A stretch of 7,449 nucleotides of DNA from Clostridia bacterium. GTDB lineage: Bacteria; Bacillota; Clostridia; Christensenellales; Aristaeellaceae. Both the position numbers and the translations under genes were made by a program. Location of the stretch: positions 1 through 7,449 of the forward strand of contig JAEDIV010000128.1 of the NCBI GenBank assembly GCA_016296675.1. The letters run 5' to 3'. The notes under the pieces are model-generated. The model saw only the letters and a program-made list of their open reading frames with translations. It ran no database searches and was not told where the DNA came from. Shown piece by piece: positions 1 through 6,033 of the stretch. How positions within the stretch are numbered: position 1 is the first letter of the stretch; each line of letters starts with the position of its first letter.

Positions 1-78
1 CGAAATCTTAGATTGTTTCATGAAGATACACAAAATCCGGAGTTTGAATGTATTTTTAGACAGCCCCCTGAAATGAGG

Positions 79-696
79 TCATCGGATGAAATTTGTCCAA
101 ACGCCTTTTTCTCTTTCAGGAATGCCGTATTTTTCTTTGCCGAGCTGAATGCTTTTGATCAGAAACGCCATGTTTCTGGCAAGCGTGCGCATGCCCTGCA
201 TGCCTTCAAGGTCTTCCTGCGCCTCGCCCGGCGCGCCGCCGTGCACGCTGTTCCAGTACTGGCCGGAGGCAATGGGCATGCCGGAGATGCCGAAGAATTT
301 TTGAACTTCGTCATAGGTGGAGGAAAGGCCGCCGCGGCGGGCGACAACAACGCTTGCGCCGACTTTCATGGTTTTGGAAAATTGCGTGGAATAGAAAAGC
401 CTCTGAAGAAGAGACGTGATCGTGCCGTTGGCCATGGCATAGTACACCGGCGTTCCCACAACAAGGCCGTCCGCCGCCTCAAATTTCGGCGCAATTTCGT
501 TGACCAGATCATTGAATACGCATTTTCCAAGCTTTTTGCATCCGCCGCAGGCAACGCAGCCGCGGATCATGCTTTTTCCCGCCTGAATGATCTCGGTCTC
601 GATGCCCTCTTCATTCAGCGTCTTTGCCATCTCTGTTAAGGATAAAAAGGTGTTTCCGTTTGCACGGGGGCTTCCGTTCAATAAAAGAACCAACAT
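79..696 (-). CDS. Flavodoxin-family NAD(P)H-dependent FMN reductase, iron-sulfur flavoprotein (Isf)-like
   Basis: This is a 205-residue protein of the NADPH-dependent FMN reductase/flavodoxin-fold family, which binds FMN and shuttles electrons in the cytoplasm. The N-terminus is a beta strand running into NGSPR and GNT (residues 7-16), the FMN phosphate-binding loop. A cysteine cluster follows: C47, C50, C53 and C59 (CxxCxxCx5C), the spacing known from archaeal iron-sulfur flavoproteins, where it binds a [4Fe-4S] cluster. The stretch GTPVYYAMANGT (81-92) is the second flavin-contacting loop. The frame stays open upstream to 741, but I chose the ATG at 696 because GGAGG lies 8 bases before it and the family N-terminus begins there. 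The gene is transcribed divergently from the FAD dehydrogenase. Its physiological substrate cannot be read from the sequence. The cluster is inferred from cysteine spacing; many clostridial relatives share the motif without proof of a cluster. Confidence 0.9.
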   Translation of the reverse strand: MLVLLLNGSPRANGNTFLSLTEMAKTLNEEGIETEIIQAGKSMIRGCVACGGCKKLGKCVFNDLVNEIAPKFEAADGLVVGTPVYYAMANGTITSLLQRLFYSTQFSKTMKVGASVVVARRGGLSSTYDEVQKFFGISGMPIASGQYWNSVHGGAPGEAQEDLEGMQGMRTLARNMAFLIKSIQLGKEKYGIPEREKGVWTNFIR

Positions 697-727
697 TAAC
701 CAATCCTCCCGGATATTATTTGATAGA

Positions 728-756
728 ATTATAACATACAAAATCCGCTTCTACAA
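728..756 (-). promoter_or_regulatory. Sigma-A-type promoter for the flavodoxin-family gene
   Basis: On the minus strand a perfect TATAAT (728-733) is preceded by TGT, giving an extended -10 (TGnTATAAT). A weak -35, TTGTAG (751-756), lies 17 bases upstream. Transcription would start near 721, giving a leader of about 25 bases that contains the GGAGG ribosome binding site. This is a motif match only. Confidence 0.6.
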
Positions 757-836
757 GCAACTGGCAGGCGTTATGGGAGAGCGCTTTGATGGAGTATGAT
801 TGCAGATTCTTCCGTACCCCCTTTCAAAACTCATAC

Positions 837-865
837 TTTACGAATATGGAAAAATCGTTTATAAT
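837..865 (+). promoter_or_regulatory. Sigma-A-type promoter for the FAD dehydrogenase gene
   Basis: TTTACG (837-842) and a perfect TATAAT (860-865) are separated by 17 bases. The predicted start near 872 leaves a leader of about 27 bases with GGAGG at 884-888, 10 bases before the ATG at 899. The promoter points away from that of the flavodoxin-family gene, so the two redox genes are independently transcribed. Confidence 0.65.
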
Positions 866-898
866 GGAGTGTAAGCCTGTTTTGGAGGAAAATAATAT

Positions 899-2275
899 AT
901 GAAATATGACGTTATCATTGTCGGCGCAGGCCCGGGCGGCATTTTTGCGGCGTACGAGCTTGTGAATCTGAATAAAGAGATCAAGGTTGCCGTATTTGAG
1001 GCGGGTCATGCGCTTTCAAAGCGCCATTGCCCCATCGACGGCGAAAAAATCAAAAGCTGCATCGGCTGCAAAAGCTGCTCCATCATGAGCGGTTTCGGCG
1101 GCGCGGGCGCATTTTCCGACGGAAAATACAATATCACCAATGATTTCGGCGGAACGCTGTATGAGTATATCGGAAAGAAAAAGGCGCTGGATCTTATGCA
1201 CTACGTGGATAAGATCAACTTAAAATACGGCGGCGAGGGCACCAAGCTCTACACCACCGCCGGAAGCAAATTCAAGACCATCTGCATCCAGAACGACCTT
1301 CACCTCCTGGATGCTTCCGTCCGCCATCTGGGCACGGACATCAACTTTGTGGTGCTTGAGAATCTGTATGCGTATCTTAAGGACAAAGTTGAATTCTTCT
1401 TTGATACCGCGGTCACGCACGTTGAAAAGCTGGAGGACGGCTACAAGGTTCTGACCGCAAACGAGGCGTATGAGTGCAAAGACCTGATCATTTCCGTCGG
1501 CAGAAGCGGATCCAAGTGGATGGAACAGGTTTGCCGCGAAATGGACATTCCCACCAAATCCAACAGAGTGGACATCGGCGTTCGCGTGGAGCTGCCCGCG
1601 GCGGTATTTTCGCATCTGACGGACGAGCTTTATGAGAGCAAGATCGTCTACCGCACCGAAACCTATGGCGACCGCGTGCGCACCTTCTGCATGAATCCCA
1701 AGGGCGCGGTCGTTAACGAAAACACCAACGGCATCATTACCGTAAACGGTCACAGCTACGAAGACCCCAAAAAGCAGACCGATAACACGAACTTTGCGCT
1801 GCTTGTCGCCAAGCATTTTTCTGAGCCCTTCAAGGATTCAAACGGTTACGGCGAAAGTATTGCGCGCCTTTCCAACATGCTTGGCGGCGGCATCATCGTT
1901 CAGAGATTCGGCGATCTTGTCAAAGGCCGCCGTTCCACCCCCAAGCGCATCGAGGAAGCGTTCATCACGCCCACCCTCAACGCCACTCCGGGCGACCTGT
2001 CCCTCGTCCTTCCCAAGCGCATTTTGGACGGTATCATCGAAATGATCTATGCGCTTGACAAAATTGCTCCCGGCACCGCCAACGAAGACACGCTTCTTTA
2101 CGGTGTGGAAGTCAAATTCTACAATATGGAAGTAGAAGTAAACGAAAAGCTGGAGTCCCGCTACAAAGGTCTTTATATCATCGGCGACGGAAGCGGCATT
2201 ACCCATTCGCTTTCCCATGCCTCCGCCAGCGGCGTGTATGTCGCCAGGGATATTGCGGGAGAGATGGAGAATTAA
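899..2275 (+). CDS. NAD(P)/FAD-dependent oxidoreductase (COG2509-type uncharacterised FAD dehydrogenase)
   Basis: This 458-residue flavoprotein opens with a Rossmann FAD-binding motif, DVIIVGAGPGG (residues 4-14), followed by an acidic strand end (FEAG, 33-36). Near the N-terminus is a cysteine-rich segment with C44, C54, C57 and C60, running directly into GFGGAGAFSDGK (65-76). That combination marks the widespread but poorly characterised COG2509 FAD-dependent dehydrogenases. The C-terminus carries the second FAD contact, GLYIIGDGSG (424-433), followed by a small-residue-rich stretch, SHASASGVYVARDI. There are no membrane segments or signal peptide, so it should be cytoplasmic. Length is ordinary for the family and the gene looks intact. 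The reaction and substrate are unknown. It is probably transcribed alone, with its own promoter and a strong terminator directly after the stop codon. Confidence 0.9.
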   Translation: MKYDVIIVGAGPGGIFAAYELVNLNKEIKVAVFEAGHALSKRHCPIDGEKIKSCIGCKSCSIMSGFGGAGAFSDGKYNITNDFGGTLYEYIGKKKALDLMHYVDKINLKYGGEGTKLYTTAGSKFKTICIQNDLHLLDASVRHLGTDINFVVLENLYAYLKDKVEFFFDTAVTHVEKLEDGYKVLTANEAYECKDLIISVGRSGSKWMEQVCREMDIPTKSNRVDIGVRVELPAAVFSHLTDELYESKIVYRTETYGDRVRTFCMNPKGAVVNENTNGIITVNGHSYEDPKKQTDNTNFALLVAKHFSEPFKDSNGYGESIARLSNMLGGGIIVQRFGDLVKGRRSTPKRIEEAFITPTLNATPGDLSLVLPKRILDGIIEMIYALDKIAPGTANEDTLLYGVEVKFYNMEVEVNEKLESRYKGLYIIGDGSGITHSLSHASASGVYVARDIAGEMEN

Positions 2276-2278
2276 TTG

Positions 2279-2319
2279 AAAAATTCGCTCAAAGCCGCAG
2301 GGCAGAGAGCGAATTTTTT
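2279..2319 (+). terminator. Intrinsic terminator of the FAD dehydrogenase gene
   Basis: AAATTCGCTC (2281-2290) pairs perfectly with GAGCGAATTT (2307-2316) around a 16-base loop, and the stem runs into a T tract (2314-2319). It begins four bases after the stop codon. The A tract before the stem gives it partial symmetry. It separates this gene from the downstream kinase-like gene. Confidence 0.85.
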
Positions 2320-2353
2320 ATAAGTCCGGGAGAATGAAAAGAGGATAAAACAA

Positions 2354-2848
2354 ATGAAAACCCTTTATCTGATCGGCGGAACGATGGGCGTTGGAAAAAC
2401 GACGGTTTCCCAATATATGAAAACAAATCTTCACGACGCCGTGTTTCTGGACGGCGACTGGTGCTGGGACGCAGATCCCTTTTATGTGACGGATGAAACA
2501 AAGAAAATGGTATTAGAAAACATTACCCATCTTCTCGCAAACTTTATCGGCTGCTCTCTTTATCAAAACATCATCTTTGCCTGGGTTATGCACGAGCAGG
2601 CAATTATTGACGAAATCCTTTCAAAACTGAATACGGAAAAGATCACTGTGCGCATAATTTCATTGACGGCGGACGAAAAAACCATTGCCGGCCGCCTTAA
2701 AAAAGATATTGACGCAGGGATCCGAAAGGAAGACGTTATCCAAAGAAGCATACAGAGAATCGGGCTTTACAAAACCCTGAACACGGAAAAGATCGACACA
2801 ACCGGAAAAAGCGTTCAGGAAATTTATGAGGAGATTGTCGGAAAATAA
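2354..2848 (+). CDS. Small P-loop nucleoside-triphosphate-binding kinase-like protein
   Basis: This 164-residue protein begins with a beta strand and a Walker A loop, GGTMGVGKTT (residues 8-17), with the invariant lysine at K15. FLDGDWCW follows (31-38), where D33 and D35 lie in the position that binds substrate or magnesium in shikimate kinase-like and gluconate kinase-like proteins. Strand QNIIFAWVMH (71-80) is the likely Walker B region. AGRLKKD (112-118) resembles the arginine-bearing lid. Fold and ATP binding are well supported, but the phosphoryl acceptor is not identifiable. Relatives are usually annotated only as AAA family ATPase or nucleotide kinase. The start at 2354 has GAGGA about 8 bases upstream. 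No convincing promoter fits between the preceding terminator and this start, so expression may depend on read-through or an unrecognised promoter. Confidence 0.8.
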   Translation: MKTLYLIGGTMGVGKTTVSQYMKTNLHDAVFLDGDWCWDADPFYVTDETKKMVLENITHLLANFIGCSLYQNIIFAWVMHEQAIIDEILSKLNTEKITVRIISLTADEKTIAGRLKKDIDAGIRKEDVIQRSIQRIGLYKTLNTEKIDTTGKSVQEIYEEIVGK

Positions 2849-2925
2849 AAATCCATACGCACATTTTACGTCAATTTGAGAAAAGTTGGCTCAAAACATT
2901 TGCACTCGGCGCAGACGAAAAAGCC

Positions 2926-3222
2926 ATGAAAGTGCATGTCACAGAACCCGGAAACGATATCTGGCATGTATTTTCCTTTAAGCTTCTGAAGGAGGGTTTA
3001 TATCTTGAAGGAAAGGAGGCAAAATGCGCATTTGATTTGCAAAACAAAGAGGATGCAATCAGGTATCTGCCTTTTCAGAAAGTAACAAAAGAAGCGAACA
3101 TGTCAGCGGAAGAGATTGAATCTCTCACCGAATGCTATGTGGTTTCGAAGGACAAAACCTGGACATATATAAAAACGCATGAAGATATGTGCGGCCTGTA
3201 TTTTTATAAAAAGGAAGCATGA
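2926..3222 (+). CDS. DUF4275-like protein, probably lacking its true N-terminus
   Basis: The ATG-initiated reading gives 98 residues. The blocks NDIWHVFSF (residues 10-18), LYLEGKEAKCAFD and, near the end, YVVSKDKTWTYIKTHEDMCGLYFYKK match what I remember of DUF4275 proteins (an LWHVFS block, then WTYxxTHE and a GPYF-like end). The function of that family is unknown. The frame is open back to 2830, after a TGA at 2827-2829. The codons before the ATG read like family sequence, including FEKSWLKTFALGADEKA, which resembles the usual KKWxxxF segment. No ATG, GTG or TTG lies in that upstream part, and no Shine-Dalgarno precedes 2926. The gene may therefore be a 5' truncation placed against the kinase gene, may use a rare start such as ATA at 2845 behind GAGGAG (2828-2833), or may be decayed. 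Family assignment is from memory of motifs. Confidence 0.55.
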   Translation: MKVHVTEPGNDIWHVFSFKLLKEGLYLEGKEAKCAFDLQNKEDAIRYLPFQKVTKEANMSAEEIESLTECYVVSKDKTWTYIKTHEDMCGLYFYKKEA

Positions 3223-3317
3223 GTATTTACCTCAATAACGAAGTTGTCAGAAATTTTCATGGAGTTTGCGAGTATATTGTTGCTGCGGTAAAACAATTCC
3301 TCGGTCAGCTTCGCTGA
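3219..3317 (+). pseudogene. Short ORF, possible 5' remnant of a gene cut by a palindromic repeat
   Basis: An ATG overlaps the stop codon of the preceding gene (ATGA, 3219-3222), an arrangement typical of translational coupling, with AAGGA just upstream at 3211-3215. The 32-residue product begins MSIYLNNEVVRNFHG and ends with a TGA (3315-3317) inside the hairpin repeat that starts near 3302. The last residues (GQLR) are encoded by the repeat. This could be the start of a gene whose body was lost when the repeat arrived, or a chance ORF. No family is recognisable. Confidence 0.25.
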
Positions 3318-3341
3318 CAGCTCCCTTTACACAAGGGAGCC
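3302..3341 (+). repeat. Double-hairpin intergenic repeat element
   Basis: Two perfect hairpins lie side by side. GTCAGC (3304-3309) pairs with GCTGAC (3313-3318) across a TTC loop. GCTCCCTT (3320-3327) pairs with AAGGGAGC (3333-3340) across TACAC. The second hairpin has nearly the same sequence as the one at 7119-7143, so this is a dispersed repeat rather than a gene-specific terminator. It lacks a T tract. Similar palindromes are familiar to me from clostridial genomes, but their mobility and role are not established. Confidence 0.75.
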
Positions 3342-3361
3342 TTTCACAAACCGGGAATTAT

Positions 3362-3401
3362 TGAAAAATCCGACCTGTGATCGAAATCATAGGTCGGATT
3401 T
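3362..3401 (-). terminator. Intrinsic terminator of the aspartate kinase gene
   Basis: AAATCCGACCT (3366-3376) pairs with AGGTCGGATTT (3391-3401). The stem continues through one G-T wobble and TGAT/ATCA to a CGAA loop, about 16 pairs in all. On the minus strand the stem is followed by a run of five T (complement of 3364-3368, partly within the stem). It lies about 40 bases after the aspartate kinase stop codon. On the plus strand no good T tract follows, so it should act mainly on the minus-strand transcript. Confidence 0.75.
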
Positions 3402-3415
3402 AACTGTTTGCAAAC

Positions 3416-3441
3416 CCCGCCGGAATCCGGGATTTTTTTTT
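3416..3441 (+). terminator. Possible weak plus-strand terminator
   Basis: CCCG (3416-3419) and CGGG (3428-3431) can form a short GC stem, or alternatively CCGG (3420-3423) with CCGG (3427-3430). Nine T follow (3433-3441). It would stop plus-strand transcripts before they enter the convergent aspartate kinase gene, whose stop codon overlaps the T run. The stem is only four base pairs, so support is weak. Confidence 0.3.
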
Positions 3442-4753
3442 AATTAAACGCATTATAAATCGCCGAAACAGCCTTGTCAAAATCGTTCTGGTCTACGCCG
3501 ACGATGATGTTAAGTTCGCTTGAGCCCTGGTCGATCATGCGGATGTTGACCTTGGCTTCGGAAAGCGCGCTGAAAAGCTTGGCTGCGGTACCGGGATTTC
3601 GGACCATTCCGTGACCAACGGTGGCGATTAAGGCGATGCCCTCGGTAACGTCGATGGAATCGGGATGGCACAATTCGTGGATGCGCTTGACAAGTTCGTT
3701 TTTGCGGGTTTTCAGCTCCGCGTCAGCGATGATGACGGACATGGTGTCGATGCCGGTGGGGAGATGTTCAAAGGATACGTCGAAATCCTCCAGCGCCTGC
3801 AAAACGCGCCTGCCGAAGCCGAGCTCTGCGTTCATCATGGCTTTTTCGATGGAAATGAGCGTGAAATTCTTGTGTCCCGCGATGCCGGTGATCGTGCTGC
3901 CCGCGTTTTCCTCAGAGGGCTTGGAGAGGATCATCGTGCCGGGGTGGGAAGGATCGTTGGTGTTTTTGATGTTGGTGGGGATGCCGGCCTTGTGGACGGG
4001 GAAAATGCTGTCTTCATGCAGAACCGTCGCGCCCATGTAGCTAAGCTCGCGAAGCTCTTTATAGGTGAGCTCGCGGATTTCCCTCGGATTTTCAACGATT
4101 CTGGGATCGGCCATCAGAAAGCCCGAAACGTCCGTCCAGTTTTCATAAAGATCGGCGTTCGCTGCGCGGGCGACGACTGCGCCGGAGATATCGCTGCCGC
4201 CGCGGGAGAAGGTGCGCACTTCGCCGTTCGGGAATGAACCGTAGAAGCCGGGGATGACGGCATATTCGTGCTTTTTGAGCCTTTCAGAGAGAATTTCATT
4301 CGTCCATTCGCTGGCGAACACGCCCTGGCGGTCGAACTTCACGCACTCTTTGGGGTCGATGAAATCCCAGCCCAGATAGGCCGCCAGCAGCATGCCGTTT
4401 AAGTATTCGCCGCGGCTTGCGGCAAAATCCGGCGTGCATACGCGGACGATCTCGCTTTCGGTCTGCGTAAGCAGCGTTTCCATGTCGATGTCAACGCCCA
4501 GCTCTTTTACGATATCCATATAGCGCGTATAGATTTTTTCAAAGATGGGCGTAACGCGCTCGCCCGCTTCTGCCGCCTGATAGCACTTGTACAGAAGATC
4601 GGTCACTTTTTCGTCTTCCTTGAACCTCTTGCCCGGCGCGCTCGGTACTACATAGTGACGGTCGGGATCCATCAAGAGAATTTCTTTTACCTTTTTAAAC
4701 TGTTTGGCGTCCGCAAGAGAAGATCCGCCGAATTTTGCAACCTTCATGCCCAT
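3440..4753 (-). CDS. lysC: Aspartate kinase (monofunctional aspartokinase)
   Basis: This 437-residue enzyme phosphorylates L-aspartate with ATP to give 4-phospho-L-aspartate, the first step toward lysine, threonine, methionine and diaminopimelate. The nucleotide-binding motif VAKFGGSSL (residues 5-13) opens the amino acid kinase domain. SRGE (113-116) and TFSRGGSDISG (181-191) are substrate-binding loops, and TDVSGFLMADPRIV (207-220) lines the active site. Two ACT domains follow, roughly 297-360 and 373-437, which normally bind feedback inhibitors. The end reads IRMIDQGSSELNIIVGV, typical of the last ACT strand. The catalytic loop has SRGGSD where many relatives have GRGGSD. ATG 4753 is preferred over an in-frame ATG two codons later because GGAGG lies 8 bases before it. 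No biosynthetic neighbour is present, so which end product inhibits it is unknown. The lysC symbol reflects family only. Confidence 0.95.
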   Translation of the reverse strand: MGMKVAKFGGSSLADAKQFKKVKEILLMDPDRHYVVPSAPGKRFKEDEKVTDLLYKCYQAAEAGERVTPIFEKIYTRYMDIVKELGVDIDMETLLTQTESEIVRVCTPDFAASRGEYLNGMLLAAYLGWDFIDPKECVKFDRQGVFASEWTNEILSERLKKHEYAVIPGFYGSFPNGEVRTFSRGGSDISGAVVARAANADLYENWTDVSGFLMADPRIVENPREIRELTYKELRELSYMGATVLHEDSIFPVHKAGIPTNIKNTNDPSHPGTMILSKPSEENAGSTITGIAGHKNFTLISIEKAMMNAELGFGRRVLQALEDFDVSFEHLPTGIDTMSVIIADAELKTRKNELVKRIHELCHPDSIDVTEGIALIATVGHGMVRNPGTAAKLFSALSEAKVNIRMIDQGSSELNIIVGVDQNDFDKAVSAIYNAFN

Positions 4754-4793
4754 TTATATTTCCTCCGCTTTAATCAAAACCTGCTTTTTGTCC

Positions 4794-4822
4794 ATTATAC
4801 AAAAACATGTGTCTTTCGTCAA
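4794..4822 (-). promoter_or_regulatory. Proximal aspartate kinase promoter with overlapping inverted repeat
   Basis: On the minus strand TTGACG (4817-4822) and a perfect TATAAT (4794-4799) are 17 bases apart. A perfect inverted repeat, GTGTCT/AGACAC (4824-4829 with 4809-4814), brackets the -35 and could be an operator. Transcription would start near 4787, giving a leader of about 34 bases, too short for a lysine riboswitch. Confidence 0.75.
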
Positions 4823-4845
4823 GAGACACTTCTTTTGACCCTACC

Positions 4846-4874
4846 ATTATAGCAAGGATTGGCGCAATCCGTAA
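4846..4874 (-). promoter_or_regulatory. Possible distal aspartate kinase promoter
   Basis: A second perfect TATAAT on the minus strand (4846-4851) is preceded by TGC, giving an extended -10. TTACGG (4869-4874) stands 17 bases upstream as a weak -35. A perfect dyad, GGATTG-GCG-CAATCC (4856-4870), fills most of the spacer. Transcripts would start near 4839 and run through the proximal promoter. Confidence 0.45.
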
Positions 4875-4918
4875 GCGGGTAGAGAAAAAGAGTTTGTAAA
4901 AAGAAGGAAGTTAGCGGC

Positions 4919-4983
4919 GGGAGGCGAAACGCCTCCCCTACGATGGCCTCGAACCATCCCGTAGGGGACGGGTTTCCCGTCCC
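4919..4983 (-). repeat. Single copy of a triple-hairpin repeat, inverted relative to the right-edge array
   Basis: Three consecutive stem-loops lie end to end: GGGAGGCG-AAA-CGCCTCCC (4919-4937), CTACGATGG paired with CCAT..CGTAG (4938-4964, two-base bulge), and GGGACGGG-TTT-CCCGTCCC (4965-4983). The reverse complement has the same hairpin order as each unit at 7146-7449. The two outer hairpins are identical to those of the array, but the middle one differs in sequence. The 371-base gene-free stretch 4754-5124 otherwise holds only the aspartate kinase promoters and the isomerase promoter; I see nothing in 4875-4918 or 4984-5040. Confidence 0.85.
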
Positions 4984-5067
4984 GAAAAACGATAGTATGT
5001 TTTTATCCGAGCGTTATTTTCTTGATCCTTCGCGCGCTTATGTCAATGATATTCAGTATAATACCGA

Positions 5068-5096
5068 TTGACATGTATGTTTCTTGTGTTTATAAT
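5068..5096 (+). promoter_or_regulatory. Consensus sigma-A promoter of the isomerase-GH18 operon
   Basis: A perfect TTGACA (5068-5073) and a perfect TATAAT (5091-5096) are separated by exactly 17 bases. The predicted start near 5103 leaves about 22 bases before the ATG, with AAAGGAG at 5107-5113. A perfect 7-base inverted repeat, TGTCAAT (5041-5047) with ATTGACA (5067-5073), overlaps the -35. A promoter this strong usually needs a repressor, and the dyad is a candidate operator (inference). Confidence 0.85.
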
Positions 5097-5124
5097 TATA
5101 ATAAGGAAAGGAGTGTTGCTTCTT

Positions 5125-6027
5125 ATGAGAATCGGTATCAGTTCTTATTGTTTGGATAGATGCATGGAAGAGGGCAAAATGACCCTTTTTGAGGTAATCG
5201 ACTGGGCGGCAAAGTACGGCGCAGAGCTTGTGGAACTTGTTCCCTTTGCGTTTACCCTGGGCGATGAAAAGACCAGGACCATCGACAAGGAATTTGTGAA
5301 AAAAGTGGCTCAGCACGCAAAGGATGCGGGCGTGGCCCTTGCCAATTATTCGGTGCTTGCGGACTTCTGCAAAGAGGGTGAAGCGCTTCGAAATGAAATC
5401 GACCGCATCAAGTTCCACGTGGACATCGCTTCTGAAGTCGGCGTACCCAAGATGCGCCACGACGTAACCGCGTTCCGCCGTCCCCTGGCGCAGAACACGC
5501 TTACCGATTTCGAGCGCTGGATGCCCGTGCTTGTGGACGCAGCGACCGAGATCAGCGAATACGCCAAGGAAAAGGGCGTGTATACCCTGATCGAAAACCA
5601 TGGCTTCTTTGCCAACGGCTGCGACCGCGTGGAGCAAATTTTAAACAGAGTCAATACCGGAAACTACGGCCTGCTTCTGGACACCGGAAACATCATCTGC
5701 GTGGACGAAGACCCGGTATCCGCAGCGGTAACGCTTGCCAAGCGCGCCAGGATGGTGCACCTTAAAGACTTCTACATCCGTCACCGCGATCCCGGCGATA
5801 CCACCCAGTTCGACTGCGGCGGCCATTGGTTCCGTTCCCGTGCGGGCAAATACCTTCGCGGCGCGATCCTTGCTCAGGGCGATATCGATATTTATGCCAT
5901 CATGAAGGCGCTTAAGGACGCCGACTATCAGGGCGACGTTGCCATCGAGTTTGAAGGTCTGGAAGATCCCGAGTATGCGACCGGCGTAAGTCTTGCAAAC
6001 GCGCGCAGAATTTATCAGGAGGTATAG
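5125..6027 (+). CDS. Sugar phosphate isomerase/epimerase, xylose isomerase-like TIM barrel
   Basis: This 300-residue protein belongs to the AP-endonuclease-2/xylose-isomerase-like TIM-barrel superfamily, whose members isomerise or epimerise sugars and keto acids using a divalent metal. It begins MRIGISSYCLD, the first barrel strand. Likely metal ligands are E157 in TLIENHG, D186 in LLLDTGN, H212 in MVHLKDF and E275 in VAIEFEG, the usual E-D-H-E set. H159 is a further conserved active-site candidate. An in-frame ATG at 5068 is rejected because it lies inside the promoter -35 and would add a hydrophobic extension unlike the family. AAAGGAG ends 11 bases before the chosen ATG. There is no signal peptide. 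The exact substrate is not identifiable; relatives include hydroxypyruvate isomerase, inosose dehydratase and many unassigned enzymes. It is first in an operon with the GH18 gene, whose ribosome binding site lies in its last codons. Confidence 0.88.
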   Translation: MRIGISSYCLDRCMEEGKMTLFEVIDWAAKYGAELVELVPFAFTLGDEKTRTIDKEFVKKVAQHAKDAGVALANYSVLADFCKEGEALRNEIDRIKFHVDIASEVGVPKMRHDVTAFRRPLAQNTLTDFERWMPVLVDAATEISEYAKEKGVYTLIENHGFFANGCDRVEQILNRVNTGNYGLLLDTGNIICVDEDPVSAAVTLAKRARMVHLKDFYIRHRDPGDTTQFDCGGHWFRSRAGKYLRGAILAQGDIDIYAIMKALKDADYQGDVAIEFEGLEDPEYATGVSLANARRIYQEV

Positions 6028-6033
6028 TCATCG

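Noticed and set aside
1..78. Possible gene end or terminator downstream of the flavodoxin-family gene
   Set aside because: I found no stem longer than three pairs with a T tract, and no coding similarity in this short edge segment.
13..639. Long plus-strand ORF of 208 codons
   Set aside because: It lies antisense to the flavodoxin-family gene, which has motifs, a ribosome binding site and a promoter; the antisense product is an arginine/alanine-rich shadow.
1220..1816. Minus-strand ORF of 198 codons inside the FAD dehydrogenase gene, and others at 1838-2218, 3665-4237, 5053-5637 and 6028-6876
   Set aside because: All are shadows opposite well-supported genes, caused by codon bias, with no motifs or start signals of their own.
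4754..4875. Lysine riboswitch or T-box upstream of aspartate kinase
   Set aside because: The proximal promoter leaves only about 34 bases of leader, and the distal one about 86. Neither can hold an L box, and no antiterminator/terminator pair is seen.
5068..5124. N-terminal extension of the isomerase from ATG 5068
   Set aside because: This ATG overlaps the promoter -35 and precedes the transcription start; the family N-terminus begins at 5125 behind a ribosome binding site.
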